64,000 nt of DNA. Origin: Variovorax flavidus (GTDB lineage: Bacteria > Pseudomonadota > Gammaproteobacteria > Burkholderiales > Burkholderiaceae_C). Position 1 is the first letter of the stretch. Each line of letters starts with the position of its first letter. The notes beneath the pieces were generated by a model. That model was given only the letters and a program-made list of their open reading frames with translations, had not been told where the DNA came from and did not search any database. Location: NCBI RefSeq assembly GCF_030317145.1, contig NZ_JASZYE010000001.1, positions 248,001 to 312,000 of the forward strand, in the 5' to 3' direction. Below, piece after piece: positions 41,324 to 51,884 of the stretch. The translations under genes were made by a program, and so were the position numbers.

Positions 41324-41803
41324 ATGATCGATGTCGTGATGGCGGACTACCGCAATCCCGCGCATGCGCGGGCGCTGGTCGACCTGCTGGACGCCTATGC
41401 CCGCGATCCCGCAGGCGGCGGCGCGCCTCTGCCGGCCGACGTGACGGCGGGGTTGCCCGAGGCGCTCGCCGCGCGGCCGCAAGCCTTCAGCGTGCTCGCA
41501 TACGACGGCGAGCAGCCCGTCGGGCTGATCAATTGCATCGAAGGTTTCTCGACCTTCGCCTGCAAGCCGCTGGTCAACGTCCACGATGTTGTCGTGCTGG
41601 CCAGTCATCGGGGGAAGCGGGTGACGCAGCGCATGCTGGACCGCGTGGAGTCCGAGGCCCGCGCCAGAGGGGCCTGCAAGCTCACGCTCGAAGTGCTGTC
41701 AGGCAACCGGAGCGCGCTGCGGGCGTACGAGCGCGAAGGCTTCGGCAATTACCAGCTCGATCCGGCCTTCGGATCGGCCATGTTCATGCAGAAGAAGCTG
41801 TAG
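41324..41803 (+). CDS. GNAT family acetyltransferase
   Basis: A 159-residue protein with the GNAT acetyl-CoA fold. The loop VVLASHRGKRVTQRMLDRVE (about 91-110) fits the R/Q-x-x-G-x-G/A motif region, and the C-terminal LEVLSGNRSALRAYEREGFG (about 123-142) is the classical N-x-x-A-x-x-x-Y-x-x-x-G-F strand. ATG 41324 comes five bases after the glmM stop. The substrate is unknown. Its placement beside glmM does not prove an amino-sugar role. Confidence 0.85.
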   Translation: MIDVVMADYRNPAHARALVDLLDAYARDPAGGGAPLPADVTAGLPEALAARPQAFSVLAYDGEQPVGLINCIEGFSTFACKPLVNVHDVVVLASHRGKRVTQRMLDRVESEARARGACKLTLEVLSGNRSALRAYEREGFGNYQLDPAFGSAMFMQKKL

Positions 41804-41804
41804 G

Positions 41805-41837
41805 AAAAAAGCCGCCGGCACCTTCCGGTGCGGCGGC
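41805..41837 (-). terminator. Terminator of the acyl-CoA operon (minus strand)
   Basis: A stem of about 11 bp (GCCGCC-GCACC with GGTGCGGCGGC, one bulged G) runs on the minus strand into TTTTTT. It also sits right after the GNAT stop, so it may work in both directions. Confidence 0.8.
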
Positions 41838-41856
41838 CTTCATCGGGAAGCCGGAA

Positions 41857-43128
<1,272 letters not shown>

Positions 43129-43174
43129 GTCGTCTCCAGGTGGGTGAGGTGTCAGGCGGCCGCTGCCGCGCCGA

Positions 43175-44263
43175 TCATGCTTTCTTGGCGAATTGCCAGG
43201 CCATTTCGGCCATCGGACGCGCACCGCGGCCCGAGGCCACGGCTTGTTCGCTCGATGCGGTGCCGGCCTCGACCCGCTTGGCGATACCTTGCAGGATCGC
43301 CGCGATGCGGAACATGTTGTAGGCCAGGTAGAAGTTCCAGTCCGGCGCCAGCGCCTCGGGCGTCGTGAGGCCGGTGCGGTCGCAGTAGCGCTGGATGTAT
43401 TCGCTCTCTGTCGGAATGCCGAGGCTCTTCAGGTCGAGGCCGCCGATGCCGCGCGACATCGCGTGCGGGATGTGCCAGGCCATGCAGTGGTAGCTGAAGT
43501 CCGCAAGAGGGTGGCCCAGCGTCGACAGCTCCCAGTCGAGCACGGCGATCGCGCGCGGCTCCGTGGCGTGGAACATCAGGTTGTCCAGGCGGAAGTCGCC
43601 GTGCACGATCGAGATCATTTTCTCGTCGCGTGCGCTGGCCGGAATGTGCGCCGGCAGCCATTCCATGAGGCGATCCATTTCGGGAATCGGCTGCGTGACC
43701 GATGCGACGTACTGCTTGCTCCAGCGGCCGATCTGGCGCTCGAAGTAGTTGCCGGGCTTGCCGTAGTCGGCGAGGCCGCGCTCGGCGAACTTCACCGTGT
43801 GCAGTGCCGCGATGACGCGGTTCATCTCGTCGTAGATGGCTGCGCGCCCGGCGTTGTCCGTGCCGGGGAGGGATTGGTCCCACAGCACGCGGCCTGCCAT
43901 GAACTCCATCACGTAGAAGGCACGGCCGATCACGGCCTCGTCTTCGCACAGGCAGTACATCCGCGGCACCGGCACGTCGGTGCCGGCGAGGCCGCTCATG
44001 ACCTTGAACTCGCGCTCGACCGCGTGCGCGGAAGGCAGCAGCTTGGCGACCGGACCCGGCTTGGCGCGCATCACGTAGCTCTGCGATGGCGTGATGAGCT
44101 TGTAGGTCGGGTTGGACTGCCCGCCCTTGAACATCTCGACCGTGAGCGGTCCCTTGAAGCCCTCGAGGTTGGTTTCGAGCCATGCGGTCAGCGCATCGAT
44201 GTCGACGAGGTGCTGCGGGGAAACGGCACGCGTGCCGACGAATTTGTCGAAGTCCTGGGTCAT
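43175..44263 (-). CDS. APH-like phosphotransferase (ACAD10/11 kinase-domain type)
   Basis: A 362-residue protein kinase-like small-molecule kinase. The nucleotide region starts [14 protein letters not shown] (about 43-56). The Brenner motif is [15 protein letters not shown] (about 206-220), with catalytic Asp in HGDFRLDN and metal-binding Asp in [17 protein letters not shown] (about 230-246). This matches the kinase domain fused to the dehydrogenase in ACAD10 and LvaA-type kinases that phosphorylate 4-hydroxyacyl-CoA. An antibiotic-resistance role is unlikely given its neighbours. It lies 46 bases upstream of the dehydrogenase gene. Confidence 0.82.
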   Translation of the reverse strand: MTQDFDKFVGTRAVSPQHLVDIDALTAWLETNLEGFKGPLTVEMFKGGQSNPTYKLITPSQSYVMRAKPGPVAKLLPSAHAVEREFKVMSGLAGTDVPVPRMYCLCEDEAVIGRAFYVMEFMAGRVLWDQSLPGTDNAGRAAIYDEMNRVIAALHTVKFAERGLADYGKPGNYFERQIGRWSKQYVASVTQPIPEMDRLMEWLPAHIPASARDEKMISIVHGDFRLDNLMFHATEPRAIAVLDWELSTLGHPLADFSYHCMAWHIPHAMSRGIGGLDLKSLGIPTESEYIQRYCDRTGLTTPEALAPDWNFYLAYNMFRIAAILQGIAKRVEAGTASSEQAVASGRGARPMAEMAWQFAKKA

Positions 44264-44283
44264 GTCTCTCGATATCTCTGGAT

Positions 44284-45006
44284 TTATTGGTCGTCGGCTT
44301 CCGAGATGCGCATCAGTGCGGCGCGGTCCAGCACCACCAGGCCGCCCGGCTCGATGCGGATCGCTTCCTCGCGTTCCATGGCCTTCAGTTCCTGGTTGAC
44401 GCGCTGGCGCGAGGCGCCGAGCAATTGCGCGAGTTCTTCCTGCGCGAGATGCAGGCCGATGCGCATCTGGCTGCCATCCGCGAGGTTTGGCACGCCGTAG
44501 CTGCGAACCAGATGGATCAGCTGCTTCGCGAGCCGTGCGCGCAAGGGCAGGGTGTTGAGATCCTCCACCAGCCCGAACAACTGGCGGATGCGCCGCGCCT
44601 GCAGACGCATCAGCGCCTCGTAGAGCTCGACGTGGTTCGCGAGGATCTTCTGGAAGTCCGCACGCGCCACGCAGAGGATCGTGGAGTCGCCATGCGCGTA
44701 TGCATCGTGCGTGCGCCGGTCCCCATCGAACATCGCCACGTCGCCGAACCAGATGCCCGGCTCGACGTAGGTCAGCGTCACCTGCTTGCCCGACACGGCC
44801 GTCGAACTCACGCGTACCGCGCCCTTCGCGCAGGCGATCCACTGCTCCGGCGGATCGCCGCGAGCGGCGATCAGCTCGCCGTCCTTGTAGCGTTTGACGA
44901 ATGCACATCGGAGGATGTCGTGGCGCAGAGATGGGGAAAGAGAAGAAAACCAGCGACCACCGTTGATCGCTTCACGTTCTTCGATGGTAAGAATGGGGTC
45001 GTCCAT
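44284..45006 (-). CDS. Crp/Fnr family transcriptional regulator
   Basis: A 240-residue regulator. The N-terminal cyclic-nucleotide-binding-like beta-roll (about 20-130) contains GELIAARGDPPEQW and WFGDVAMFDG. A long dimer helix follows, then a C-terminal winged helix with recognition segment LAQLLGASRQRVNQELKAME (about 193-212). The cysteine cluster of FNR is absent, so it is not an iron-sulfur oxygen sensor; cAMP or another ligand is possible. It sits inside the acyl-CoA gene block, 20 bases upstream of the kinase gene, and probably controls it. AGGACAG lies before ATG 45006. Confidence 0.87.
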   Translation of the reverse strand: MDDPILTIEEREAINGGRWFSSLSPSLRHDILRCAFVKRYKDGELIAARGDPPEQWIACAKGAVRVSSTAVSGKQVTLTYVEPGIWFGDVAMFDGDRRTHDAYAHGDSTILCVARADFQKILANHVELYEALMRLQARRIRQLFGLVEDLNTLPLRARLAKQLIHLVRSYGVPNLADGSQMRIGLHLAQEELAQLLGASRQRVNQELKAMEREEAIRIEPGGLVVLDRAALMRISEADDQ

Positions 45007-45061
45007 GGACTGTCCTGTCGGTGACTGAAAAGCTGAGGGTTGTCGCCGGAGCGACGCGCCC

Positions 45062-45841
45062 TCATTCGTAGCGCGGGGTCTGTTTGGAGAGGAACGCCGC
45101 GATGCCGATGCCGGCGTTGGCGTGGTGAAGATTGCGCACGAAGTGATCGCGCTCCTGCGACAGCTGCGAAACCAGGGTCGCGCCCCGCGCTTCGCTGAGC
45201 AATTCCTTGATGCTGGCCAGCGCGTTCGGCGCGCGGGCGTTGAGCTTGCCGGCGATCGCGAGTGCGGCGGCGAGGGCCTGGCCGCTCTCGGTGATCTCGT
45301 TGACCAGTCCGAGCGCATGCAGGCGCGTTGCATCGAGTCGTTCGCCGAGCATGAGCCATTCGCTGGCCAACTGGCGCGGCAGGGCCTGTCCGAGATGCCA
45401 GCTCAGGCCACCGTCCGGTGAAAGCGCCACATTGCTGTACGAGGCGGCGAACACCGCGTCGCGCGCCGAGACGACGAAATCACAGGCCAATGCCAGCGAG
45501 AAGCCCGCGCCGGCCGCTGCGCCTTCGACCGCCGCGATGACGGGCTTCGGAAAGGTGCGGATCGAATCGACCCAGGTGTGCAACGCCTCGATGCTCTCGG
45601 CCTGCACCGAGGGCTCGCGGTCCCGGTTGGCGGACAGGCGCTGCAGCGAGCCGCCGGCGCAGAACCATTTGCCTTCGCCGACAAGGATGACGCTGCGGAT
45701 CTCGTCGCTGTTCTCTGCGCCGTTGAGCGCCTCGATGCCGGCCGCGTACATCTCGGGGCCCAGCGCGTTGCGCTGTGAAGGATTGGAGAGGGTGAGCACC
45801 ATCGTGCTGCCCTCGGTCGTGCTTTTCAGTTCTGCGGTCAT
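45062..45841 (-). CDS. Enoyl-CoA hydratase/isomerase family protein
   Basis: Crotonase-fold protein, 259 residues. The oxyanion-hole segments are WFCAGGSLQRL (about 62-72) and AAVEGAAAGAGFSLALACD (about 105-123). At the positions of the two catalytic glutamates, one is replaced in the first loop (EGAAAGAGFS lacks it) and the second region reads ALSPDGGLSW (Asp). Reaction type therefore cannot be assigned, and isomerase is as likely as hydratase. ATG 45841 is preferred over GTG 45850. It follows the 3-hydroxyacyl-CoA dehydrogenase gene by nine bases. Confidence 0.85.
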   Translation of the reverse strand: MTAELKSTTEGSTMVLTLSNPSQRNALGPEMYAAGIEALNGAENSDEIRSVILVGEGKWFCAGGSLQRLSANRDREPSVQAESIEALHTWVDSIRTFPKPVIAAVEGAAAGAGFSLALACDFVVSARDAVFAASYSNVALSPDGGLSWHLGQALPRQLASEWLMLGERLDATRLHALGLVNEITESGQALAAALAIAGKLNARAPNALASIKELLSEARGATLVSQLSQERDHFVRNLHHANAGIGIAAFLSKQTPRYE

Positions 45842-45850
45842 GGGTGTCAC

Positions 45851-47371
45851 TTACTCTTCTTCATGGGTGAGGCTCAGGCCGAGGGCGCCGCGGCGGCGCA
45901 GCCACGGACTCGGGCGATAGCGAGGATCGCCGTAGACGGTCTGGAGGTTGAACAACACTTCGAGCATGTTGGTCGGGCCGTAAAGGTCGCCCATGGCCAA
46001 CGGCCCTTGCGGATAGCCGAGCCCGAGGCGCACGGCCGTGTCGAGGTCGGCCGGCGAGCAGACGCCTTGCTGGCACATGTCGCAGGCGATGTTCACGATG
46101 GTCGCGACGACGCGCTGGGTCACGAAGCCGCCGCTGTCTCGGATCACGCTGACGGCTTTGCCGTCGCGCGCGAACAGCGCATGCGCCGCGTCGCGCATGT
46201 CGCGCCGGGTGGCGGGGTTGGTGGCCAGCACGCGGCGCTTGGTCGCCGCGTCGTCGGCCATCATGTCGATGCCAACCGTGCGCGTTGCGTCGAGTCGCTC
46301 GACTGCGGCCACGGTCGTGACGTCGAAGCCAAGCGGGGCGACCACGATCAGCGCCGCGCTCGAAGGCGTCGCGCCGCTTTCGAGCTGGGCGCCGAGGGCG
46401 TGCACGAGCCGAAGCAGTTCGGGCCGGCGTGCCGCACGCGGCGAGACCCAGACCGAGGGGATCGATTCGACCGTCGGCACTGGCGGCTCCGGGATCTGCT
46501 GCATCGCCCCGTCCGGGTAGCGGTAGAAGCCTTCGCCTGTCTTGCGGCCCAGTGCGCCGGCGGCCAGGCGCTGCGCGGTGATCACGCTGGGGCGGTAGCG
46601 CGGCTCCTCGTAATACTGGCGGTAGATGGATTCCATCACCGGGTGCGATACGTCGAGCGCCGTCAGGTCGAGCAATTCGAAGGGTCCGAGCCGGAAGCCG
46701 GCCTGGTCCTTCAGGATGCGGTCGATGGTCGCGAAGTCCGCCACGCCTTCGCCGGCGATGCGCAGTGCCTCGGTGCCGTAGCCGCGCCCCGCGTGATTCA
46801 CGATGAAGCCGGGCGTGTCCTTCGCCTGCACCGCGCTGTGGCCCATCTGCGTGGCATAGCCGGCGAGCCGCTTGCAGACCTCGGCGTCCGTCTTGAAGCC
46901 AGCCACGACCTCCACGACCTTCATCAGCGGCACGGGATTGAAGAAATGGAAGCCCGCCATGCGCCCGGGATGCTTCATCGCCGCCGCAATGGCGGTGACG
47001 GACAGCGACGACGTATTGGTGGCCAGCGTGGCCGAAGGCGAAACGACCGCCTCCAGTTCCTTGAAGAGCTTGCGCTTGACCTCCAGATCCTCGACCACCG
47101 CCTCGATCACCAGGTCGCAGCCGGCCAGCGCCTCCATCGAATCCACCGCGCGGATGCGCGCCGACAGCGCATCGCGCTGCGCGGCGTCCAGCTTGCCTTT
47201 CTCTTGCTGTTTTTGCCATTGGGCGAGGACGGCATCGCGTCCACGTGCTGCCGCGCCGTCGAAGCTGTCGAGCAGCAAAACCTCGCTTCCGGCCTGCGCT
47301 GCGATTTGCGCAATTCCCCGGCCCATGGCGCCAGCGCCGATCACACCTATGTTGGAAAAGTTCACAGTCAT
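45851..47371 (-). CDS. 3-hydroxyacyl-CoA dehydrogenase (PaaH-like, duplicated C-domain)
   Basis: NAD-dependent oxidation of 3-hydroxyacyl-CoA to 3-ketoacyl-CoA. The N-terminal NAD-binding motif is IGVIGAGAMGRGIAQ (about 7-21). HFFNPVPLMKVVEVV (about 139-153) carries the catalytic His, and TPGFIVNHAGRGYGTEALR (about 184-202) follows. A second HCDH_C domain at about 410-500 (SGGFVTQRVVATIVN) makes it 506 residues, the PaaH/PaaC type rather than short HbdA. It is first in the minus-strand block, divergent from the fimV-like gene by 40 bases. Confidence 0.9.
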   Translation of the reverse strand: MTVNFSNIGVIGAGAMGRGIAQIAAQAGSEVLLLDSFDGAAARGRDAVLAQWQKQQEKGKLDAAQRDALSARIRAVDSMEALAGCDLVIEAVVEDLEVKRKLFKELEAVVSPSATLATNTSSLSVTAIAAAMKHPGRMAGFHFFNPVPLMKVVEVVAGFKTDAEVCKRLAGYATQMGHSAVQAKDTPGFIVNHAGRGYGTEALRIAGEGVADFATIDRILKDQAGFRLGPFELLDLTALDVSHPVMESIYRQYYEEPRYRPSVITAQRLAAGALGRKTGEGFYRYPDGAMQQIPEPPVPTVESIPSVWVSPRAARRPELLRLVHALGAQLESGATPSSAALIVVAPLGFDVTTVAAVERLDATRTVGIDMMADDAATKRRVLATNPATRRDMRDAAHALFARDGKAVSVIRDSGGFVTQRVVATIVNIACDMCQQGVCSPADLDTAVRLGLGYPQGPLAMGDLYGPTNMLEVLFNLQTVYGDPRYRPSPWLRRRGALGLSLTHEEE

Positions 47372-47411
47372 TTGATAATTGTCTCTCTCTGAAAGATCGG
47401 CTCTGACCCTC

Positions 47412-49664
47412 ATGTCAGAATGTGTCAACTTTAGATTGCCATTGCAGCCCATTTTGCAGTCCCCACGCTTAGCGGCGAGCCTCTTTCTACTTGGGCTGGC
47501 CCTCGAATCATCCGCGTTGACGATCGGTCGGCCGCAGGGCGCCGTCTGGATCGGCAAGCCGATGGACGTGGTGATCCCACTCACGGTCGATCCCGCGGAG
47601 GCGGGCGGGTCCTTGTGCCTGGAGGCCACTGTTCTCCAAGGCGATACCCCTGTCCCCGATCGCCGTGTGACTGTATCGCTCGATCCCGGCGCGGGTCCCG
47701 GCAATCCCAACATGCGCGTTCGCTCCACCGTTCCGATGGAGGAACCGGTGGTCACCGTCACGGTGCGGGCAGGCTGTGACATGAAATCGACGCGCAGCTA
47801 TGTACTGCTGGCCGATGTGCCCACCGACGTCGCGCTGCCGGGCGTCGTTGCGCCCTCGGCTCGCTCTTCGTCGGATACGGCACCGGTCGCGCGGCCTGCT
47901 GCGCGTGCAGTCCCGCGCAGTGCGAGCGGCGGGGCGTCCTCATCGGACGGCCCCAGTACCAGGACGGCACAGCGCAGCATCCCTCCGCGAGACGAAGCAT
48001 CGGCCCCTGGTGCCGAAACGCAGGCACCGCGCCGGGCACCTGCCATCGTCGCACCTGCCGCGCCACGGCGAACGCCCGTTGCCCGGCCACCCGCTGCGCC
48101 GAAGGTCGCGGCGGCGACGCCGGTATCCCCTGCGCAAGCGCCCAAGCCAGAACCGGCGACAGGCGCATCGCGGCTTCGCGTGGAGGCGCTGGAGCCCCAA
48201 TCCACCAAGGAAGCCGGCCTCAAGACCACGACGGAACTGTCGCTGCCTCCTGCCGAGGATCTCGGGCGGCGCGCCGCCGCAGCGGCCCTCTGGAACGCGA
48301 TGAATCCGCAGCCGCAGGAGGCGCAACGGGAGGCCCAGCGCGCGAAGGACATGGATGCCACGCTCGCCGCTTTGCGCGAGCAGACGGCGCAGAACCAGCG
48401 CGCCCTGAACGAGCTGCGCAGTGAACTGGCCCAGGCGCGCGAAGACCAGTACCGCAATCCGTTCGTCTATGCCTTGATCGCGTTGCTGCTGCTGGCGCTC
48501 ATCGGCATGTTGCTGCTGTGGCGTCTGGCGCGACGTCCAAGCGCGCCGGCGTGGTGGGGCGAGGCGCCTCCTGCGAGGGGCGAGGGCGCGCGCAAGCGCC
48601 TCCAGCCGCAGCGAGGCCTCCTGGACGACGAGATGGACCTGGACTCCGAGCCGGAAGTGCGCCCTCCGCGACGCAGTGCCAGCACCGGCCGGACCTTCGT
48701 GCCGACACCGTTTGCGCCGCTCGAGCCCAATGCGCTCGACAGCGGCTTCGACGAGCCCGCGGCGCATCCGGTGCGCACTTTCGACAACGCCCCGGTGCGG
48801 CCGGTCAACACCGAAGAGCTGTTCGATGTGCAGCAGCAATCGGATTTCTTTCTTTCGCTGGGCCAGCATGACCAGGCGATCGCGGTGCTGCGCGAGCACA
48901 TCGCCGCCAACCCCGGTACCAGCGCGTTGGCCTACCTCGACCTGTTGCGCATCTTCCATTCGCTCGATCGCAAGGAAGACTATGCGCGGCTCGCGGAAGA
49001 GTTCGAACGTGCCTTCAACGCCGACGTCCCGGCCTTCGAACATTTCACCGAAGCGGGCAGGGGGCTGGAGCACTATCGCGGCGCCCTCGCGCGCATCGAA
49101 TCGCAATGGCCCGCGCCGGGCACCCTGGCGCTGATCGAGGAACTGATATTCCGCAAGCCTGGCGTCCACGAGGATGGCGCGTTCGATCTCGCCGCCTACC
49201 AGGAACTGCTGCTCCTGTACGCCGTGGCGAAAGAGGTGATCGATCCGGACAGCGCGCCGCCCGCGCCAGTCACACCGCATTCGTTCGTCGACACGCACGA
49301 CGAGATGCCGACGGCGACCGCGCCCCTCGAGATCGACACCCAGCCACCGGCCATGCACGACGGTCTCGTGATGCCGCCCTCGATCTACGGCTCGATCGAC
49401 GACGGCTTGCATCACGACACGGTGATGGTTCCGGACGCACCGGCCCCAATGCCCTCCGCGGACGAGGCACCACCGCGCGCCAAACCCGATCTGGAACTGG
49501 ATTTCGCCGATTTCGACAAGACGGCCTACGAGACCATGCCGACGCCGATCGAGTCACCCAAGCCGCCGCCCGCGCCTTCGACCGATCCACACGTGATCGA
49601 CTTCGAGCTGTTCGATCCGAGCACCGAGGCCGAGATCGCACCGCGACCGATCATCAAGCGCTGA
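47412..49664 (+). CDS. FimV-like envelope protein
   Basis: A 750-residue inner-membrane protein resembling the FimV family (polar hub for type IV pili). There is an N-terminal signal (about 12-38, LPLQPILQSPRLAASLFLLG), a FimV-type beta domain (LTIGRPQGAVWIGKPMDV onward) and a long Pro/Ala-rich periplasmic linker. A short coiled-coil (about 310-335), one membrane helix (about 350-370) and an acidic cytoplasmic region follow, the latter with a TPR-like FimV motif (DFFLSLGQHDQAIAVLREHI, about 477-496). I see no LysM module, unlike classical FimV. Start is ATG 47412; TTG 47436 is possible. It overlaps the MFS gene tail-to-tail by 11 bases. Confidence 0.75.
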   Translation: MSECVNFRLPLQPILQSPRLAASLFLLGLALESSALTIGRPQGAVWIGKPMDVVIPLTVDPAEAGGSLCLEATVLQGDTPVPDRRVTVSLDPGAGPGNPNMRVRSTVPMEEPVVTVTVRAGCDMKSTRSYVLLADVPTDVALPGVVAPSARSSSDTAPVARPAARAVPRSASGGASSSDGPSTRTAQRSIPPRDEASAPGAETQAPRRAPAIVAPAAPRRTPVARPPAAPKVAAATPVSPAQAPKPEPATGASRLRVEALEPQSTKEAGLKTTTELSLPPAEDLGRRAAAAALWNAMNPQPQEAQREAQRAKDMDATLAALREQTAQNQRALNELRSELAQAREDQYRNPFVYALIALLLLALIGMLLLWRLARRPSAPAWWGEAPPARGEGARKRLQPQRGLLDDEMDLDSEPEVRPPRRSASTGRTFVPTPFAPLEPNALDSGFDEPAAHPVRTFDNAPVRPVNTEELFDVQQQSDFFLSLGQHDQAIAVLREHIAANPGTSALAYLDLLRIFHSLDRKEDYARLAEEFERAFNADVPAFEHFTEAGRGLEHYRGALARIESQWPAPGTLALIEELIFRKPGVHEDGAFDLAAYQELLLLYAVAKEVIDPDSAPPAPVTPHSFVDTHDEMPTATAPLEIDTQPPAMHDGLVMPPSIYGSIDDGLHHDTVMVPDAPAPMPSADEAPPRAKPDLELDFADFDKTAYETMPTPIESPKPPPAPSTDPHVIDFELFDPSTEAEIAPRPIIKR

Positions 49665-50826
49665 ATGCGGGCGCGCGGCGCTGTCCCCTGTCCACTGCCA
49701 CGCTGAGGCCCAGGGCAATGAGGACGGTAGCCAGTCCGACCCAGTTCATCCAGGCGGTCGCGTCATGGGCCAGCAGCCAGCCGCCCGCCGCAGCGCCCAC
49801 GGCTTGGCCGATATAGATGCCGGAACTGTTCAGCGCCACCGATCCCGGCGCGAGTGCAGGCGAAAGCGCCACCAGCCGCGCCTGCTGGGCCGAATTGGTC
49901 GCAAAGCAGCCCAGGCCCCAGGGGGTGAGCAGAAGCGCCAGCCAGACCAGCGTGACACCCAGCGGCCACAGGAGCAGGCTCAGTGCGATCAGCGAGGTGG
50001 TGAGCAGCACCATGCGCGGTGCGCCCACCCGGTCGATGTGCCGGCTCACCAGCATGTTGCCCACGAGGCCGCAGGCGCCGAACCACGCCCACATGAGGCC
50101 CAGTTCGGTCGCGCTTGCGCCCAGCGTCTGTTTCAGGATGGGCGCGAAATAGCTGAACAACACGAACTGGCCGGCGCCCTGCAGCGCCGTGACCGAGACG
50201 ACGCCCATCAGCAGAGGACTCTTGAGCACGCGCCCCCAGGCCTCGCGCGACAAGGCCGCAGGCCGGATGCCGGTGGGAAGCTTGAACCAGATCCAGGCCG
50301 CGCTGATGGCTGACAGGACCGTGATCGCCGCGAACGCCGCCCGCCATCCGAAATGGCCGCCGATCACGGCGCCGATCGGAAGGCCCAGCACGGAGGCCAT
50401 CGACCATCCGAGAAAGACGAAGGTGACCGCGCGTCCGCGCTGCTCCGGCGGCACCAGCAAGCCGACGCATGCGGCCGCCTGCGGAGTGAAGATCGCCGGC
50501 GCCACCACCGTCAACATGCGGACCAGCAGCAAGCCGCCGAAATTTGGCATCAGCGTTGCGACAAGGTGTCCGGCGCCGTACCACAGCATCGTGCAGGCCA
50601 GCAGGACCCGGCGATCCCAGCCGGCGACCACGGCGGCGAGCAAGGGGGCGCCCAGGCACATGACGATCGCGCCAGCCGTGATCAACTGGCCGGCCGTCGC
50701 CGCGCTGACCTCCAACGATGTGCTGAGTTCGTTGAGCGTGCCGGGCACGACCATCACGCCCGTGCCGATCACGAAGTTGCCTGCCAGCAGGGCCCAGAGC
50801 GCCGCCGGCAGCGCTGGCCGTTTCAA
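49654..50826 (-). CDS. MFS transporter (drug/arabinose efflux type)
   Basis: A 390-residue inner-membrane transporter with about twelve hydrophobic segments. The start PALPAALWALLAGNFVIGTG and the loop AAVVAGWDRRVLL (about 61-73) match the DHA1-type motif A region. PPEQRGRAVTFVFLGWSMAS (about 119-138) is typical of AraJ/YdhP-like efflux proteins. It begins with a TTG that overlaps the TGA of the upstream 2-hydroxyacid dehydrogenase gene (TTGA), so the pair is translationally coupled. The substrate is unknown. Confidence 0.87.
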   Translation of the reverse strand: MKRPALPAALWALLAGNFVIGTGVMVVPGTLNELSTSLEVSAATAGQLITAGAIVMCLGAPLLAAVVAGWDRRVLLACTMLWYGAGHLVATLMPNFGGLLLVRMLTVVAPAIFTPQAAACVGLLVPPEQRGRAVTFVFLGWSMASVLGLPIGAVIGGHFGWRAAFAAITVLSAISAAWIWFKLPTGIRPAALSREAWGRVLKSPLLMGVVSVTALQGAGQFVLFSYFAPILKQTLGASATELGLMWAWFGACGLVGNMLVSRHIDRVGAPRMVLLTTSLIALSLLLWPLGVTLVWLALLLTPWGLGCFATNSAQQARLVALSPALAPGSVALNSSGIYIGQAVGAAAGGWLLAHDATAWMNWVGLATVLIALGLSVAVDRGQRRAPAFSA

Positions 50827-51830
50827 CGGCGTACCTGCAGTGCGCCGGGATTGACGATGTTGGTCGGGTTGCCCTTGATGAAGCTGACGACATTGTCGAA
50901 AGCCTGACCGAAGTACATCTCGTAGCTGTCCTGCTCGACGTAGCCGATGTGCGGGGTGCAGATGCAGTTCTCGAGCCGGAGCAGGGCGTGGCCCTGCAGC
51001 GGTGGTTCGCTCTCGAAGACGTCGACCGCCGCCAGACCGGGCCGGCCGCGATTGAGCGCCGCGAGAAGAGCGTCCTGCTCGACCAGCTCGGCACGCGACG
51101 TGTTCACGAACAGCGAGGTCGGCTTCATCCGGGAAAGATCCTCTAGCGTGACCAGTCCGCGCGTTTCCTCGGTGAGCCGCAGATGCACGGACATCACATC
51201 GGCTGCAGCGAAAAAGGCCTCCCGGTTCGGAGCAATCTGGAATCCGTCGGACCTCGCCCTGGCGCAGCTTTGTTCGCGGCCCCAGATCACCACCTGCATT
51301 CCGAACGCCTGACCGTAGCGTGCGACCAACTGGCCGATGCGCCCGTAGCCCCAGATGCACAACGTCTTGCCCTTGAGCACCGAGCCGAGTCCGAAGTTCG
51401 GTGGCATCGATGCCGACTTGAGGCCCGATTGCTGCCACGCGCCGTGCTTGAGGTTGCTGATGTATTGCGGCAGGCGACGCATGGCCGCCATGATCAATGC
51501 CCAGGTCAGCTCGGCAGGCGCCAACGGCGACCCCGTGCCTTCCGCCACCGCAATGCCCTGTTCCGTGCAGGCATTCACGTCGATGTGGCCGCCGACCCGG
51601 CCGGTCTGCGAGATGAGCTTGAGCTTGGGCAGCTTCTCGATGAGTTGCCGGGAGATGTGGGTGCGCTCACGGATCAGCACGATCACGTCGGCGTCCTTGA
51701 GCCGCACCGACAGCTGTCCGATGCCCTTGACCGTGTTGGTGTAGACCTTGGCGGCATACGCATCGAGCTTGGCAGCGCACTGCAATTTGCGCACCGCATC
51801 CTGATAGTCGTCGAGGATCACAATGTTCAT
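50823..51830 (-). CDS. D-isomer-specific 2-hydroxyacid dehydrogenase family protein
   Basis: A 335-residue NAD(P)-dependent dehydrogenase. The Rossmann motif is WGYGRIGQLVARYGQAFG (about 162-179). NTSRAELVEQDALLAAL carries the catalytic Arg (about 249-265), and AAVDVFESEPP (about 272-282, catalytic Glu) and CTPHIGYVEQDS (catalytic His, about 296) follow. The N-terminus MNIVILDDYQDAVR resembles a subgroup annotated only as D-2-hydroxyacid dehydrogenases. ATG 51830 is chosen by family start. It is coupled to the MFS gene, suggesting an exported or imported hydroxyacid. Confidence 0.88.
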   Translation of the reverse strand: MNIVILDDYQDAVRKLQCAAKLDAYAAKVYTNTVKGIGQLSVRLKDADVIVLIRERTHISRQLIEKLPKLKLISQTGRVGGHIDVNACTEQGIAVAEGTGSPLAPAELTWALIMAAMRRLPQYISNLKHGAWQQSGLKSASMPPNFGLGSVLKGKTLCIWGYGRIGQLVARYGQAFGMQVVIWGREQSCARARSDGFQIAPNREAFFAAADVMSVHLRLTEETRGLVTLEDLSRMKPTSLFVNTSRAELVEQDALLAALNRGRPGLAAVDVFESEPPLQGHALLRLENCICTPHIGYVEQDSYEMYFGQAFDNVVSFIKGNPTNIVNPGALQVRR

Positions 51831-51884
51831 GGCGTGCCATTGTGCCTCGCACCATCGACATGCTGTGCTGGAGCGTTGATTTGC

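Noticed and set aside
43175..44263. Aminoglycoside resistance gene
   Set aside because: The kinase motifs are shared by the APH superfamily, but the gene sits inside a fatty-acyl-CoA operon and resembles the ACAD10/LvaA kinase type.
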